Translations under genes and position numbers: made by a program
Shown here: positions 1 to 10,382 of the stretch, in pieces
Layout of the letters: each line of letters opens with the position of its first letter
How positions within the stretch are numbered: the stretch's first letter is position 1
Assembly (NCBI GenBank): GCA_023213395.1
Contig: CM041465.1
Span: 84,327,741 to 84,391,740, forward strand
Reading direction: 5' to 3'
Source: Cycas panzhihuaensis
Lineage: Eukaryota; Cycadophyta
Length of the DNA stretch: 64,000 nucleotides
The notes under the pieces: model-generated
What the model was told of the DNA's origin: nothing
What the model saw: the letters and a program-made list of their open reading frames with translations, nothing else
Databases searched by the model: none

Positions 1-1232
1 ATATGGTATCATGTGTTAATGAGATATTAGCAAGCTAAACTTTCTGCAGAAATATAATTTGATTGTTGAACTTCACAGGTCTGCAAAATCTTCTACAGAG
101 CTCTAATTGACATGATTCTAATTATCAAAGATGAGTCTTTGAGTCTACATTCTAGCACAAAAATTAGCACCCAATTTGGATGTCGTGTGAGGAAGTTATT
201 GCTATTTTAGTGAACAATAGTTATTTTTAGTAAGAATTCTGGAAAAATATAATTTCCTAACTTTGTGGGGCTGCAAAAAACTTTCCATAACTTATTTGGA
301 CCTAATTCCACTTCTTGAAGCTTAATCTATGAGCCTAGTTTGTAGCACAAAAACTGGCACTCTATTTTGAATCATGGGAGAAAGTTATTGCTGATTTAGT
401 GAAGACTACTTTCTTTTGTATTAACAAAAAAAATAGTGAAGAAGATTTCTTCCTTCTTTTTATAAGGTTTAAAAGCCCATTGTAAAAGTGAGAAAAAAAC
501 ACCTAGATCAGAGCAATATCTGGTTTCCTCACTCACTTATTAGCATTGAATTTTAGCACTCTAAAATGATTTAAAGCAAACACTCTAAAGACACTTAAAG
601 TAAGCACTCCAAGCAAGCATTCTATTTTCAGTTAAATATATGTTTGATGCAATTCAATAATCTTTTCACTCTTCCTGAAAGGAATGCATCACATACGCTA
701 TTTTTTGCCATATTGTACCTGTTCACACACTTGCCAAGGTTGAGATACCTTGGTTGGTAGAATGCCATGCCATAAAGGAGGTGTGGGTTTCAAGTTGGGA
801 CTGGACTAAACCAGAATATTGGTAAGGTTTGGTTAGCCATACCATCATGCCTCAATCAGGGATCATCCTGATAACCAACTAGGAAAACTGAAACTTTAAT
901 ATAAGATTAAAATATACCTGATCCAATATCCATCATAGCCATGGGTATGCATGTACCACTCTTTAGAGGAGGTATATAGCTGCTCATTGGTGAACTAGGT
1001 GAGGATTGGGAGTACCTAAGCTCCGTCGTGACTTGGATTTCATCACGAAGCATAATTATAGGTATCATAGGTGAAGGCCAAATTATTTCTACTAGAAGCC
1101 TAAGCATCCCTTCAACAACCTCAACTATATGTTGGATACAACTTAAAGGTTATTTGGTTGATTACGCATCCTACATTTGAGTTTTAAGTTATGTAAACCC
1201 AATGATGTCAGCTTCTACATTGGCCTACAATC
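1..1232. repeat. Long direct repeat, copy 1 (truncated by window edge)
   Basis: This stretch recurs almost base for base at 3038-4291. Shared landmarks include the opening TGGTATCATGTG, the phrase around 690-860 and the closing TGGCCTACAATC. No reading frame in it looks coding. Its first 450 bases hold two diverged internal sub-repeats, each containing 'TAGCACAAAAA' followed by 'AAGTTATTGCT'. It may be an LTR or untranslated region of an old element, but TG/CA termini and a primer site could not be fixed. At 1221-1232 it joins a copia reverse transcriptase fragment through 12 bases that also occur at the matching place of the copia RT near 7981-7993. Confidence 0.8.
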
Positions 1233-1639
1233 AAAACTCCTATAGTCTTGGTTGCTCAACAGGGTTGGAAAATCCACCAATTTGCTGTTAAGACCACATT
1301 TCTCAATGGGGACCTTAAAGAAGAAATTTACATGGCTTGGCCAAAAGGATACGAGATTGTCAGTCAGAAGCATAAAGTTTTTATGCTAAAAAAGTCCTTG
1401 TACGGTCTAAAGCAAGCCCCTCATGCTTGGTTTACCAAATTGTCTAAAAGAATGAGGCAACTTGGATATGAGGTTTGTGACTATCAAGATATTGATTCAA
1501 CATTATTTATCAAGCACCAAAATGATAAAGTCACTTACCTCTTAATCTTTGTGGATGACATGCTAATAATAGGGAATAGTGAATAGGTAATCAGCTAGTT
1601 GAAGAAGGACCTTGCTAAAACTTTTGAATTATCTGATCT
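1221..1639 (+). pseudogene. Ty1/copia reverse transcriptase fragment (copia 1)
   Basis: This is a remnant of copia pol covering the middle of reverse transcriptase. The translated frame at 1248-1586 shows the motif [16 protein letters not shown], then KKSLYGLKQAPHAWF, then the catalytic FVDDM block at 1548-1562, all diagnostic of Ty1/copia RT. The first catalytic Asp, expected in QLDVKT, is Ala here (QFAVKT), while the copy at 8041 keeps Asp. The frame ends at a TAG at 1584 where a Gln codon is expected. A readable continuation (KKDLAKTFELSDL) runs to about 1639 and then abuts copia leader sequence, so the RNase H and 3' end are missing. It is non-functional. Confidence 0.85.
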
Positions 1640-2290
1640 CAGGTTAATATTTACCATGAGTGTTAGTAGCTAATTTTCATCATAGTGCTTCTGATATTCC
1701 TACTATGTCAGGTTAATATTTGTCACAAGTGTTAGTGACGTTTCTATAAGTTGCTCCCTTCATCTTTGAGCAACCATTCTCACTTCTTCTTCCTTCTACT
1801 AAACTACTTCATTACATTTACCATTTATAAATAGTGATTGATCATTTATTATCATTACTTTTATAGTCTCTTATTTATTTCTTCCCTTCACAAAAGACAC
1901 CATGTCTTCACAATTCAAGTAAAATGTGAACTACATTCTAAAAGGGAAAGAAAATTAGGACATGTGATTTACTAGTATAAAAAATACTACAAAGTATGAA
2001 GGTCTATGGAGAGATCACTTGTAACCTACACCATCTGTTGCAACTATAACTACCTCAGTTGCTTTTGGAGGAGGTGCTCAAACTCCTCCCATTGAAGCTA
2101 CAACTAAACGCCCATGGAAACTTAATGATGATAAAATCTGTGTAGGGATACTACTTGTCACTGATTATTCCCTACATAATCTCATTGATGAAGCTATACA
2201 TGATACAACATGGAAAGTTCTTGAAGTTCTTAAGAAGAACTTTGACACTATATCAAACTTAGAATTTATTCACTTAATGATGAAGATGTG
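1640..2290 (+). pseudogene. Ty1/copia leader and gag N-terminus (copia 1)
   Basis: The untranslated leader (1640-1901) and the first about 130 codons of gag (ATG at 1902) match the better-preserved copy at 4370-5090 almost throughout. The readable protein contains LLVTDYSLHNLIDEA and DTTWKVLEVLKKNFDT, the capsid-like region of copia Gag. Several Gln or Trp codons have become TAA or TAG, and after codon 129 (TGA at 2288) the match to copy 2 stops. The order RT, then leader, then gag is not that of one intact element, so this is a rearranged or recombinant junction. Confidence 0.8.
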
Positions 2291-2299
2291 AAAAAGGTT

Positions 2300-2600
2300 A
2301 ATATCAGAAGGTCATTACATTAGTTGATAATTTCTAAAAAGTATCTTAAGTGAACTTTAAATTAGATCACGTAAGTGAAATGTACTTTCATTTGCATTAT
2401 GTATAATTTCATTTCATCTAACTCCATTGCTCCTTCTCTCAATATAAAAGTAAAAGCTCAATGGAGGAGATTTATTCTTATCTCCCCATTTTGTGAAAGC
2501 TACTTTGTTTCTCTCAAGTCTCTCTTGCTCCTATGTTTGCCTTTGTGTTTAGTACATGGAGATAAAGGATAGATCCACTCTTTTCATATGGTATCAGATC
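2300..2600 (+). mobile_element. Probable 3' part of a copia LTR with primer binding site
   Basis: A TATA-like AATATAAAAG at 2442-2451 is followed about 140 bases later by TGGTATCAGATC at 2589-2600. That closely resembles the TGGTATCAGAGC primer site, complementary to initiator Met tRNA, used by many plant copia elements. The segment between would be the R-U5 part of an LTR. The upstream LTR edge cannot be placed because the sequence is joined to gag remnant at about 2290. A weak gag-like start (ATG near 2634) follows but soon loses its frame. Confidence 0.45.
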
Positions 2601-3037
2601 TTGCTTCCTTAATATTCCTCACTTATACTTGTAATGGATCCTTCACTTCCTTCTCCTCCATAATCCATGTGGTGAAGGAGATTGTGAAAGTAAATTTAGA
2701 AATATTTTCAAGTTATCATGATAGCATATTTTGTATTATTTACTTTCCCTTTATCTTTTATAGGTTTATAAGCATAATATAAGGAGTTGTAAGGCCCAAG
2801 GATTCTAATCCTTTGGTGGCCATTGATGCTATCTTATTCTTGTTTTTTCCCCCTCTTTTTGTCCATTTAATAAGGGGAAATATTGCTGAAAATTTTCTAA
2901 CATTTGGAAGAATGATTGTAAGGGAAGGTTTTACCCATTTTTTTTAAAGAATTTAAAGCCATTTATTATATCCATCATTGTATACTCTCACCTTGCCCAT
3001 ATTGGGATCCTGGTGATAAAAAAATGATGGAAATTTC
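2601..3037. other. Unassigned AT-rich stretch between copia remnants
   Basis: No reading frame, repeat partner or structural signal could be recognised apart from homopolymer runs. It lies between a probable primer site and the second copy of the long direct repeat, so it is most likely decayed element sequence. Confidence 0.4.
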
Positions 3038-4291
3038 ATATGGTATCATGTGTTAATGAGATATTAACAAGATGAACTTTCTACAGAAATATAATTTGAT
3101 TGCTAAACTTCACAGGTCTGCAAAATCTTCTACATAGCTCCAATTGACATGATTTTAATTATCAAAGATGAGGCTTTGAGTCTACTTTCTAGCACAAAAA
3201 TTAGCACCTAATTTGGATGTCGTATGAGGAAGTTATTGCTATTTTAGTGAACAACATTTATTTTTAGTAAGAATTTTAGAAAAATATAATTTCCTAACTT
3301 GCAGGGCTGCCAAAAATTTCCATAACTCATTTGGAACTGATTCCACTTCTTGAAGCTTAATCTCTAAGTCTAATGTGTAGCATAAAAACTGGCACTCCAT
3401 TTCGAATCATAAGAGAAAGTTATTGTTGATTTAGTGAAGACTACTTTCTTTTGTATTAACAAAAAAAAAAGTGAAGATTTCTTCCTTCTTTTTATATGGC
3501 TTAAAAGCCTATTGTAAAAGTGAGAAAAAAACACCTGAATTAGAGAAATATCTAGTGTCCTCACTCACTTATTAGAATTGAATTTCATCACTCTAAAATG
3601 ACTCAAAGTAAGCACTCTAAAGACACTTTAAGCAAGCACTCCAAAAGCACTCCAATCCAAAAGCACTCCAAGTAAGCATTCTATTTTCAGTTAAATATAT
3701 GTTTGATGCAATTCGATAATATTTTCACTCTTCCTAAAAGGAACACATCACGTATGCTATTTTCAGCCATATTGTGCATGTTCATACACTTGCCAAGGTT
3801 GTGATACCTAGGTTGGTAGAATGCCATGACATAAAGGAGGTGTGGGTTTCAAGTTAGGACTAGACTAAACCAGAATATTGGTGAGGTTTGGTTAGCCATA
3901 CCATCGTGCCTTAATCAGGGATCATCCTAATAACCAACTAGGAAAACTAAAACTTTAATACGAGATTAAAATATACCTAATCTAATATATGTCATAGCCA
4001 TGGGTATGCATGTACCACTCTTTAGAAGAGGTATATAGCTACTCATTGGTGAACTGGGTGAGGATTGGGAGTACCTATGCTTTGTTGTGACTTAGATTTC
4101 ATCACCAAGCACAATTATGGGTATCGTGGGTGAAGGATAACTTAATTCTACTAGAAGCCTAGACATCCCTTCAACAACCTCAACTACATGTTGGACACAA
4201 GTTAGAGGTTATTGGGTTGATTACGCATCCTACATTTGAGTTTTAAGTTGTGTAAACCCAATGATGTCAGCTTCTACATTGGCCTACAATC
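3038..4291. repeat. Long direct repeat, copy 2 (full length as seen)
   Basis: This is the near-identical partner of 1-1232, in the same orientation about 3.04 kb downstream, differing by scattered transitions and small indels. It begins ATATGGTATCATG after a run ending AAATTTC and closes with TGGCCTACAATC at 4280-4291. Unlike copy 1, it does not then enter RT but runs into copia leader sequence beginning TTGTATATTGATCAC. It could be an LTR pair with copy 1 or a segmental duplication; the sequence does not decide. Confidence 0.8.
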
Positions 4292-4701
4292 TTGTATATT
4301 GATCACTTACTTATTTATAAAAAGTGATCCATAGTGTAATCACAATCATAGTGCTTCTCATATTCTTGTTGCATCAGGTTAATATTTTCCACAAGTGGTA
4401 GTGGCCAATTTTTATCATCGTGCTTCTCATATTCCTACTGCATCAAGTTAATATTTGTTAGAAGTGTTGGTGACTTTTCCCTAAGTTTCTCCCTTCATCT
4501 TTGAGTAACCATTCTCACTTCTTCTTCCTTCTACTACACTACTTCATTACATTTGCCCTTCATCTTTGAGCAACCATTCTTACTTCTTCTTCCTTCTACT
4601 ACACTACTTCATTACATTTCCCATTTGTAAATAGTGATTGGTCATTTATTACCATCACTTTTTGAGTCCCTTGTTAATTTCTTCCCTTCTAAAAAGACAC
4701 T
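4292..4701 (+). mobile_element. Copia 2 untranslated leader
   Basis: Noncoding sequence that precedes the copia 2 gag start and matches 1640-1901 of copia 1. It contains three imperfect copies of a phrase built on 'GTTAATATTT.CAAGTG' and the 65-bp tandem duplication annotated separately. Confidence 0.7.
4491..4620 (+). repeat. 65-bp tandem duplication in copia 2 leader
   Basis: Two adjacent copies (starts at 4491 and 4556) of a 65-base unit beginning CCCTTCATCTTTGAG. Copia 1 carries a single copy at about 1767-1830, so the duplication arose after the two copies separated. Confidence 0.85.
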
Positions 4702-7700
4702 ATGTCTTCATAGTTCAAGTAAAATGTGGACTGCATTATAAAAGGGAAAAAAAATTGGGATATGTGGTTCATTGTTGTTAGAGATGCTGCAAAGTATAAA
4801 GGTCTATAGAGAGATCACTTGCAACCTACACCATTTGTTGCAGCTATAACTACCACAACTGCTTCAGGAGGAGGTGCTCCAACTGCTCCCACTAAAGCTA
4901 CAGCTAAACGCCAATGGGAACTTGATGATGATAAAATCCGTACAGGGATACTGCTTGTCACTAATTATTCCCTGCATAATCTCATTGATGAAGTTGCACA
5001 TGATACAACATGGAAAGTTCTTGAAGTTCTTAAGAAGAACTTTGACACTAAATCAAACTTAGAATTTGTTTACTTAGTGTTGAAGATGAACAAATTGAAA
5101 ATGTATAAAGGACATGTAAGTAAGAGAATCAATCTCCTTCATCCAATCAAGCAAGCCATTGATAAAGATTTTAAAACTTAATGCATTACATGGGCTTTCT
5201 TAATTCAGTCATGTCTCCATATCCTAGATTATAAAAATCTATTAGGAAGTCTTTAATCTAGCGGCACTTTGAAGACCCTAAGCTTTGAGGATCTTACTGA
5301 TAAGTTCATTGAATTTGATAAGACCTTTGATACTAACTTTTCCACTACATCAGATCCAGTTGATGTTGATTTTGAAGTGGAAAAATATCTTTGTTATACC
5401 AAAAATCAAGGTCAATACTCTCATAGAGGTGGTAATTCCCATGGAAGAGGAAGAGGTAGACAACAAGGATAACATCCTCTTAGTCAATAGGCTCCTTAAC
5501 TCTAACAAAAATAGTCTCAAGGCCAAGGCCAAAATAATCAACCTGGACCTATATCTAGTAATCAAAGACAATCTAACCAGCCCAATACTTGGACTAGAAA
5601 TCAAACAATTGTGTACAAAAGGTGTAATAAAAAAGGACATTATGCCAAAAATTATAGAACTACCACCAACAAACTACCAAGTTATCAACAACGCTATGGT
5701 ATACATAATGTTGATAATACTTCTTTTGAAGATGCTTTTGGTGGAACATAATTTTCTCATGCACACCTTCAAAGAATTGGGACCACGTTATCAAATGTTG
5801 TTGATAGATCCACTAAGTATATTAAGGCTCATTATGGTTATGCTTATTCACTTTTGCCTTCACCACTTGGAGTTATAAATAGTGTCACCTCAAATACTTC
5901 ATCGTGGATCATGGATACTAGAGCAACACAACATATGACTTGTCATTGCTAGTTCTTTCAAGATTTTGACACTAAAGTTCATGGTGTTGTACACATGGCT
6001 GACAAATCATCTTAGCTAGTCGAAGGACTTGGAACTATTTGCCTGAAACTCCCAGGCCTTCCAAATTTTACACTTGTTGATGTTTTATATATTCCTACTC
6101 TGAAGCAAAATCTACTCTCCCTGTCCACCCTTGTCTCTCATGGATTCGATCTAAGTGTAACTGCAAACAATCAAACTCTCTGTGTCATTCATCCTCCTTC
6201 AAATGTTGTGGTTATGACCAGAATTCTTGATGGTAAACATTTTTGCCTAACTGGCTCACCATCCTCTGAAGCCAACTATGTTGATGATGACTTCACTTTT
6301 ACCATAACCTTGACTCCTCAAAAGTTATCCTAAGTAGCCCTATGGCATGCTCATATGGGCTATATCAAAATTGATCATTTAAGAGAACTGTAAGCCACTC
6401 TTCCTGATTTTCCTAGGCTCTCCTCTAAGCCCTTTAAATGCGAAGCATATATTATTGCCAAATCTCAAAGATAACCCTTTCCTCATAGTCAGTGGAAATC
6501 CAACCAACCTTTGCAACTTATACACTTAGATATACGCGGTCCCATGCCCATCCCTTCTCTTAAACAGAAGTGGTACTATATCACTTTCATTGATGATTTT
6601 ACCAAGAAAGTATGGGTTGCTTTTCTTGTAAAGAAAGATAAAGCTTTTTCTATGTTTCAAGCTTTCAAGGCCTGCATGGACAATGAATCTAGATTCAAGA
6701 TCAAAATACTTAGGACTGACAATAGTGGCAAGTACACATCCAATGAGTTTAAATCGTACCTACATCAACATGGAATCAAACACCAGACCACTGTTGTAGG
6801 TACATCCTAGTAAAATAGAGTTGCCAAGTGCATGAACAGGACCATCATAAATATGGCTCGTGCTATGTTGGTATATAAGAATGTCCCTATCTATCTTTGG
6901 GCTAAGGCTATCTAGACTGTTATGTATTGCACCAACTCTATTAGTCCCTCCAAGCTCGACCCCTCTCCACATGAAATGTGGTATGGACAAACCCTCTCTA
7001 TCTCCCACTTTAGAATTTTTGGCTCTACTTGTTATGCTCATATTCTGGAGGAACATAGAAATAAGCTCCAAGATAGAGCCATCAAAGGCATCTTTGTTAG
7101 ATACCCTATGGATAAAAATGGATACAAGGTTTTCATACCTTCACAGTATAAAATAATCATCACTATAGATGTTATCTTTATAGAGACTAAAGATTAATTA
7201 CTCAGACTTGACTCTAAGATACCTTTATACTGATTTAATGATGCTATTGAATTTGATGTCTAAATTCTAAAATTTAGGGGGGGAGATGCTGAACAATTGC
7301 TCAAAATCTTGGAATCTGACAATAGAGCCTCAGAGGATACAAGTTGTAATTCCTAGGTAATGTGTATACATCCAGCACCATCATTTATGAATAGCCAAGT
7401 TGACAAAGGTAAATCCATAGCAGAAGGATCATCTTCTCCAACATCTGTGGCTGGCCCATCTTCTCCAGCATCGTTAACTTCCTCCGTGCGAAACATTTCA
7501 CATGATCCTTTTCAGGATTAAAAAAAAGACCAAGAGGTTGTAGAAATGAAAACCTCATTCCCAACTCAAGGTTTTCATGAAGCCTACCATCTACACAAGG
7601 ACATATGACCAGATGAGGTAGGCAAAACTGGTACTAGAAGTGCCCATAGAGCAAGGATGCATGAATCACTTTCTGTTGAGCTTCAACCAACAGAATTGCA

Positions 7701-8213
7701 CCTTGCTCTTAATGAAGAGCCCCTAATATACCAAGAAGCTTTAAAGCATACAACTTAGAGAAATTCTATGAATGAAGACTACTAAACTCTTATTAAGAAT
7801 GATACATGGGAGCTTGTTGATCTACCACTTGGAAGAAAGGTAGTTCAAAATAAATGGGTGTTCAAAAATAAGTACAGATCAAATGGCACCCTAGAAAAAC
7901 ACAAGGTGAGATTAGTAGCAAAAGGATTCACACAAAGGGAAGGCATTGACTACACTAAAATCTTTGCTCCTACAACTAAGTGGCCTACAATCATAACTCT
8001 TATAGCCTTGACTGCTCAATAGGGTTAGAAAATCCACCAACTTGATGTTAAGACCGTATTTCTCAATGGGGACCTTAAAGAAGAAATTTACATGGCTCAG
8101 CCAGAAGGATACAAGATTGTCAGTCAAGAGCATAAGGTTTGCAAGCTTAAAAAGTCCTTGTATAGCCTAAAGCAAGCCCCTCGTGCTTGGTTTACCAAGT
8201 TGTCTAAAAGAAA
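4702..8213 (+). pseudogene. Ty1/copia gag-pol polyprotein, decayed and 3'-truncated (copia 2)
   Basis: One reading frame can be followed from ATG 4702 to 8213, interrupted by many TAA/TAG/TGA codons and few if any frameshifts. In order it shows Gag (LLVTNYSLHNLIDEV at about 4960), an RG-rich linker, a zinc knuckle at 5614-5655 whose first and last Cys are Tyr, and a protease site at 5914 reading DTRA where DSGA is usual. The integrase follows (HIDDF-type block near 6590, LRTDNSGKYTSNEF at 6709, then the VAKCMNRTI block). Reverse transcriptase begins at about 7800, with [13 protein letters not shown] intact at 8041. It stops just after the FTKLSKR motif and before the catalytic FVDD block, where it is joined to gypsy A. 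It is non-functional. Nearly all damage is transitions, as expected from deaminated methylcytosine on either strand. Confidence 0.9.
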
Positions 8214-10227
8214 GGGTATTACCACCCTTAGGGTCTGTGGCTTAAGAAGCTTGGTGAATTGGGTTATGTGAAGTGGGGGATGAAGGGGCTTAAAGTTTAA
8301 GCTCCTTCATGGTATGTTTTAAAGAATGTATAACATGAGTTAAGGGATCTAAGGTCTTTTCTATCGGGTGAGATGAAGACCTAGGAGGTTGTTGGATTTT
8401 TATTTCACAAGGTGGAAGAGATGCCTCAAGTTATTGTGAGGACTTAAGAGGCTTCTTAAGAACCACTTGGATCTTAATTACCTCGAGGACTAAACACTTA
8501 GCTATGGCAGAATCACACATCGTCACCCCTATTTTGAGCACTTCAATGTGGACTTCCAGACGTAGGGAATTGATGAAGATATCTCTCTTTAACTCCTCTG
8601 GCAAGATTGCCTTGGTGGAGTGGAGAAGATCATGGAAGCATCTCATAAAGTCATGATTTATCTCATCGTGACCTTATTTAAGAGATAAGAGAGCCTTCAT
8701 TATGCTCTTGAAAGGATGAGCTACATCAAAATAATTGACAAACTCATCAATGAATTGTTGGAATGAGTGGATAGAATGTGATGGAAGGTGATAGAACCAT
8801 TTAAGGGTATTACCTTGGAGAGAGCACGGAAAGAGTTTCATCACAATATAGCCATATGCCCAATAATTGATGCATGCCATGGAAAATCCTTTAACATGCT
8901 CCATTAGGTCTTAAGATGATGTCCCATCGAATTTGGGAACCTCAGGAGGGTCAGGCAGTAAGTTGGTTCTTAACGCCTTAATGGATAGAGGGGTTGATCT
9001 ATAATCCATGAAGGGATGTGCCCTAGGTTGGATCATGGGATCAACGTGAGGTGGAGGAAGAGGTGGATAAGGTTGACCAAATCCTCCTTGGGAGACTTGG
9101 TTAGAAAGGGGATAGGGACCTCCTCCCATTTGGTGAGAAGGCACTAATCCCACATTTAAAGGAATTGGTAGAGGAGTAGATGGGCATGAAGGACCCATCC
9201 CCCCTTATAGGTATACCCCTTGTTGAAAAGGAGCTTGAGGGATGGTGCCTTGGGAGGGGGCTTATCCTCCTTATAAAGGTACAATGTAAGGGAAAACATG
9301 AGAGGATGGAATAGAGGGGTGTAAAACTGGGTTTTACCTATATAGGCCACCCATAGGTGATGTAGTGCCATATGGATTCAAGGGATCCACTCCATAAATT
9401 GGAAGGGGGTTTCCCTTACCATGCCCCCTCAGTTGAGAAGTATAACCTAGAGGCACATAAAGGTAAGGATCCCTAAGTTGAGCTTGGGAATACGTGGGGG
9501 AAACCCCCACACAACTAGAAGTAAGGGTACATATGGGTCACCTAGATCTAACAAGAGGTGGATATACTATGGTTGGTGGAGGTGTAGTTGTTTGACTAGA
9601 GAGGGACATGCTTAACCCAAGTTAGTAAGAGGACATGCCTTGGGTGGTCCCTGAGGAACATAGACCATAGGGAGAGGAAGATGAAGTGAGGTACACCCTT
9701 ATTGTAGGTAAGGGAGTTAAATGAGATGGACAAGGTTGAGTGGATGTGGAAGAAGGAAGTGCAATACATCGTAAGATATTGCCCAACCACTTAGGATGTG
9801 ATTGGAGGCTAGCATCTTAGAAGCACTAGTAAAGGGATTTCACTACATCTGTGAGGGGGGTGCCCACCTAATCATAAGAGGTAGAAGGGTCCTTATATAA
9901 GGCAAACCCCACGGGATGATCCTCATGAGAGTCACCACCAAGGTAGTGGAACTCTAAAGAAGAAGACACCTTCACTTCATAAGTGGAGAAGTGATGGACT
10001 TGCGGGTGTTCTTGATTATCCAAGTAAAAGATAGGGTCCTCACCCTCTTAGGTAGGCCCTTGGAAGGAGGTGGATGGCTCATGAGACTCAGAGATATAGG
10101 CATGATAGGCCCAATCTGAAGGGAATCCTTCCTTAGTTGAATCAAAACTGAATGAAGGAAGGTGATAATAAGAAGAGTCTTCCAATAAAGGAAGAAGGCC
10201 TCATAAGTGATGAGAGAAGTATTGCAT
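8214..10227 (-). pseudogene. Ty3/gypsy gag of element A (Tat-like, minus strand)
   Basis: The start codon at 10227 aligns with the gag starts of D (37915) and E (45905), and downstream text is shared with both. Landmarks are the Pro/Ser-rich N-terminal half, YGVDPLNPYGT near 9400, PPEVPKFDGTSS at about 8915-8955, the capsid segment LKWFYHLPSHSIHSFQQF at about 8730-8830, and HDLLHSTKAILPEELKRD at about 8570-8640. Several CAG/CAA codons have become stops. The frame runs into the Gag C-terminal region and ends abruptly at about 8214 where copia 2 begins, so the zinc-binding part and all of pol are absent. A shares its family with D and E but is much more eroded. Confidence 0.9.
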
Positions 10228-10362
10228 ATAAGTTCCCCTAAAAACTAGAAGGAAAAGAGATAATATGACAAGTGTTAAGGGCTACCAAACAAATCAAGGA
10301 GAGATACCAGAAAGGAGGTAGCACCAACAAGAAGGGAGAGAGGATTAATCCCTTACTGGTAA

Positions 10363-10381
10363 GTCCCCAGTATAATTGCCA
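10363..10381 (-). promoter_or_regulatory. Primer binding site of gypsy A
   Basis: On the minus strand the sequence reads TGGCAATTATACTGGGGAC, one base inside the LTR end. It matches the D and E sites (TGGCGACC...GGGG) with decay. The TGGCGACT-type site is typical of plant Tat/Ogre elements. The exact primer tRNA was not verified. Confidence 0.75.
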
Positions 10382-10382
10382 G

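Noticed and set aside
4702-8213. Stop codon reassignment (TAA/TAG read as Gln) to explain in-frame stops
   Set aside because: Stops also replace Trp and Arg codons, catalytic residues are mutated too, and the younger elements in the same window use normal codons, so decay is the simpler reading.
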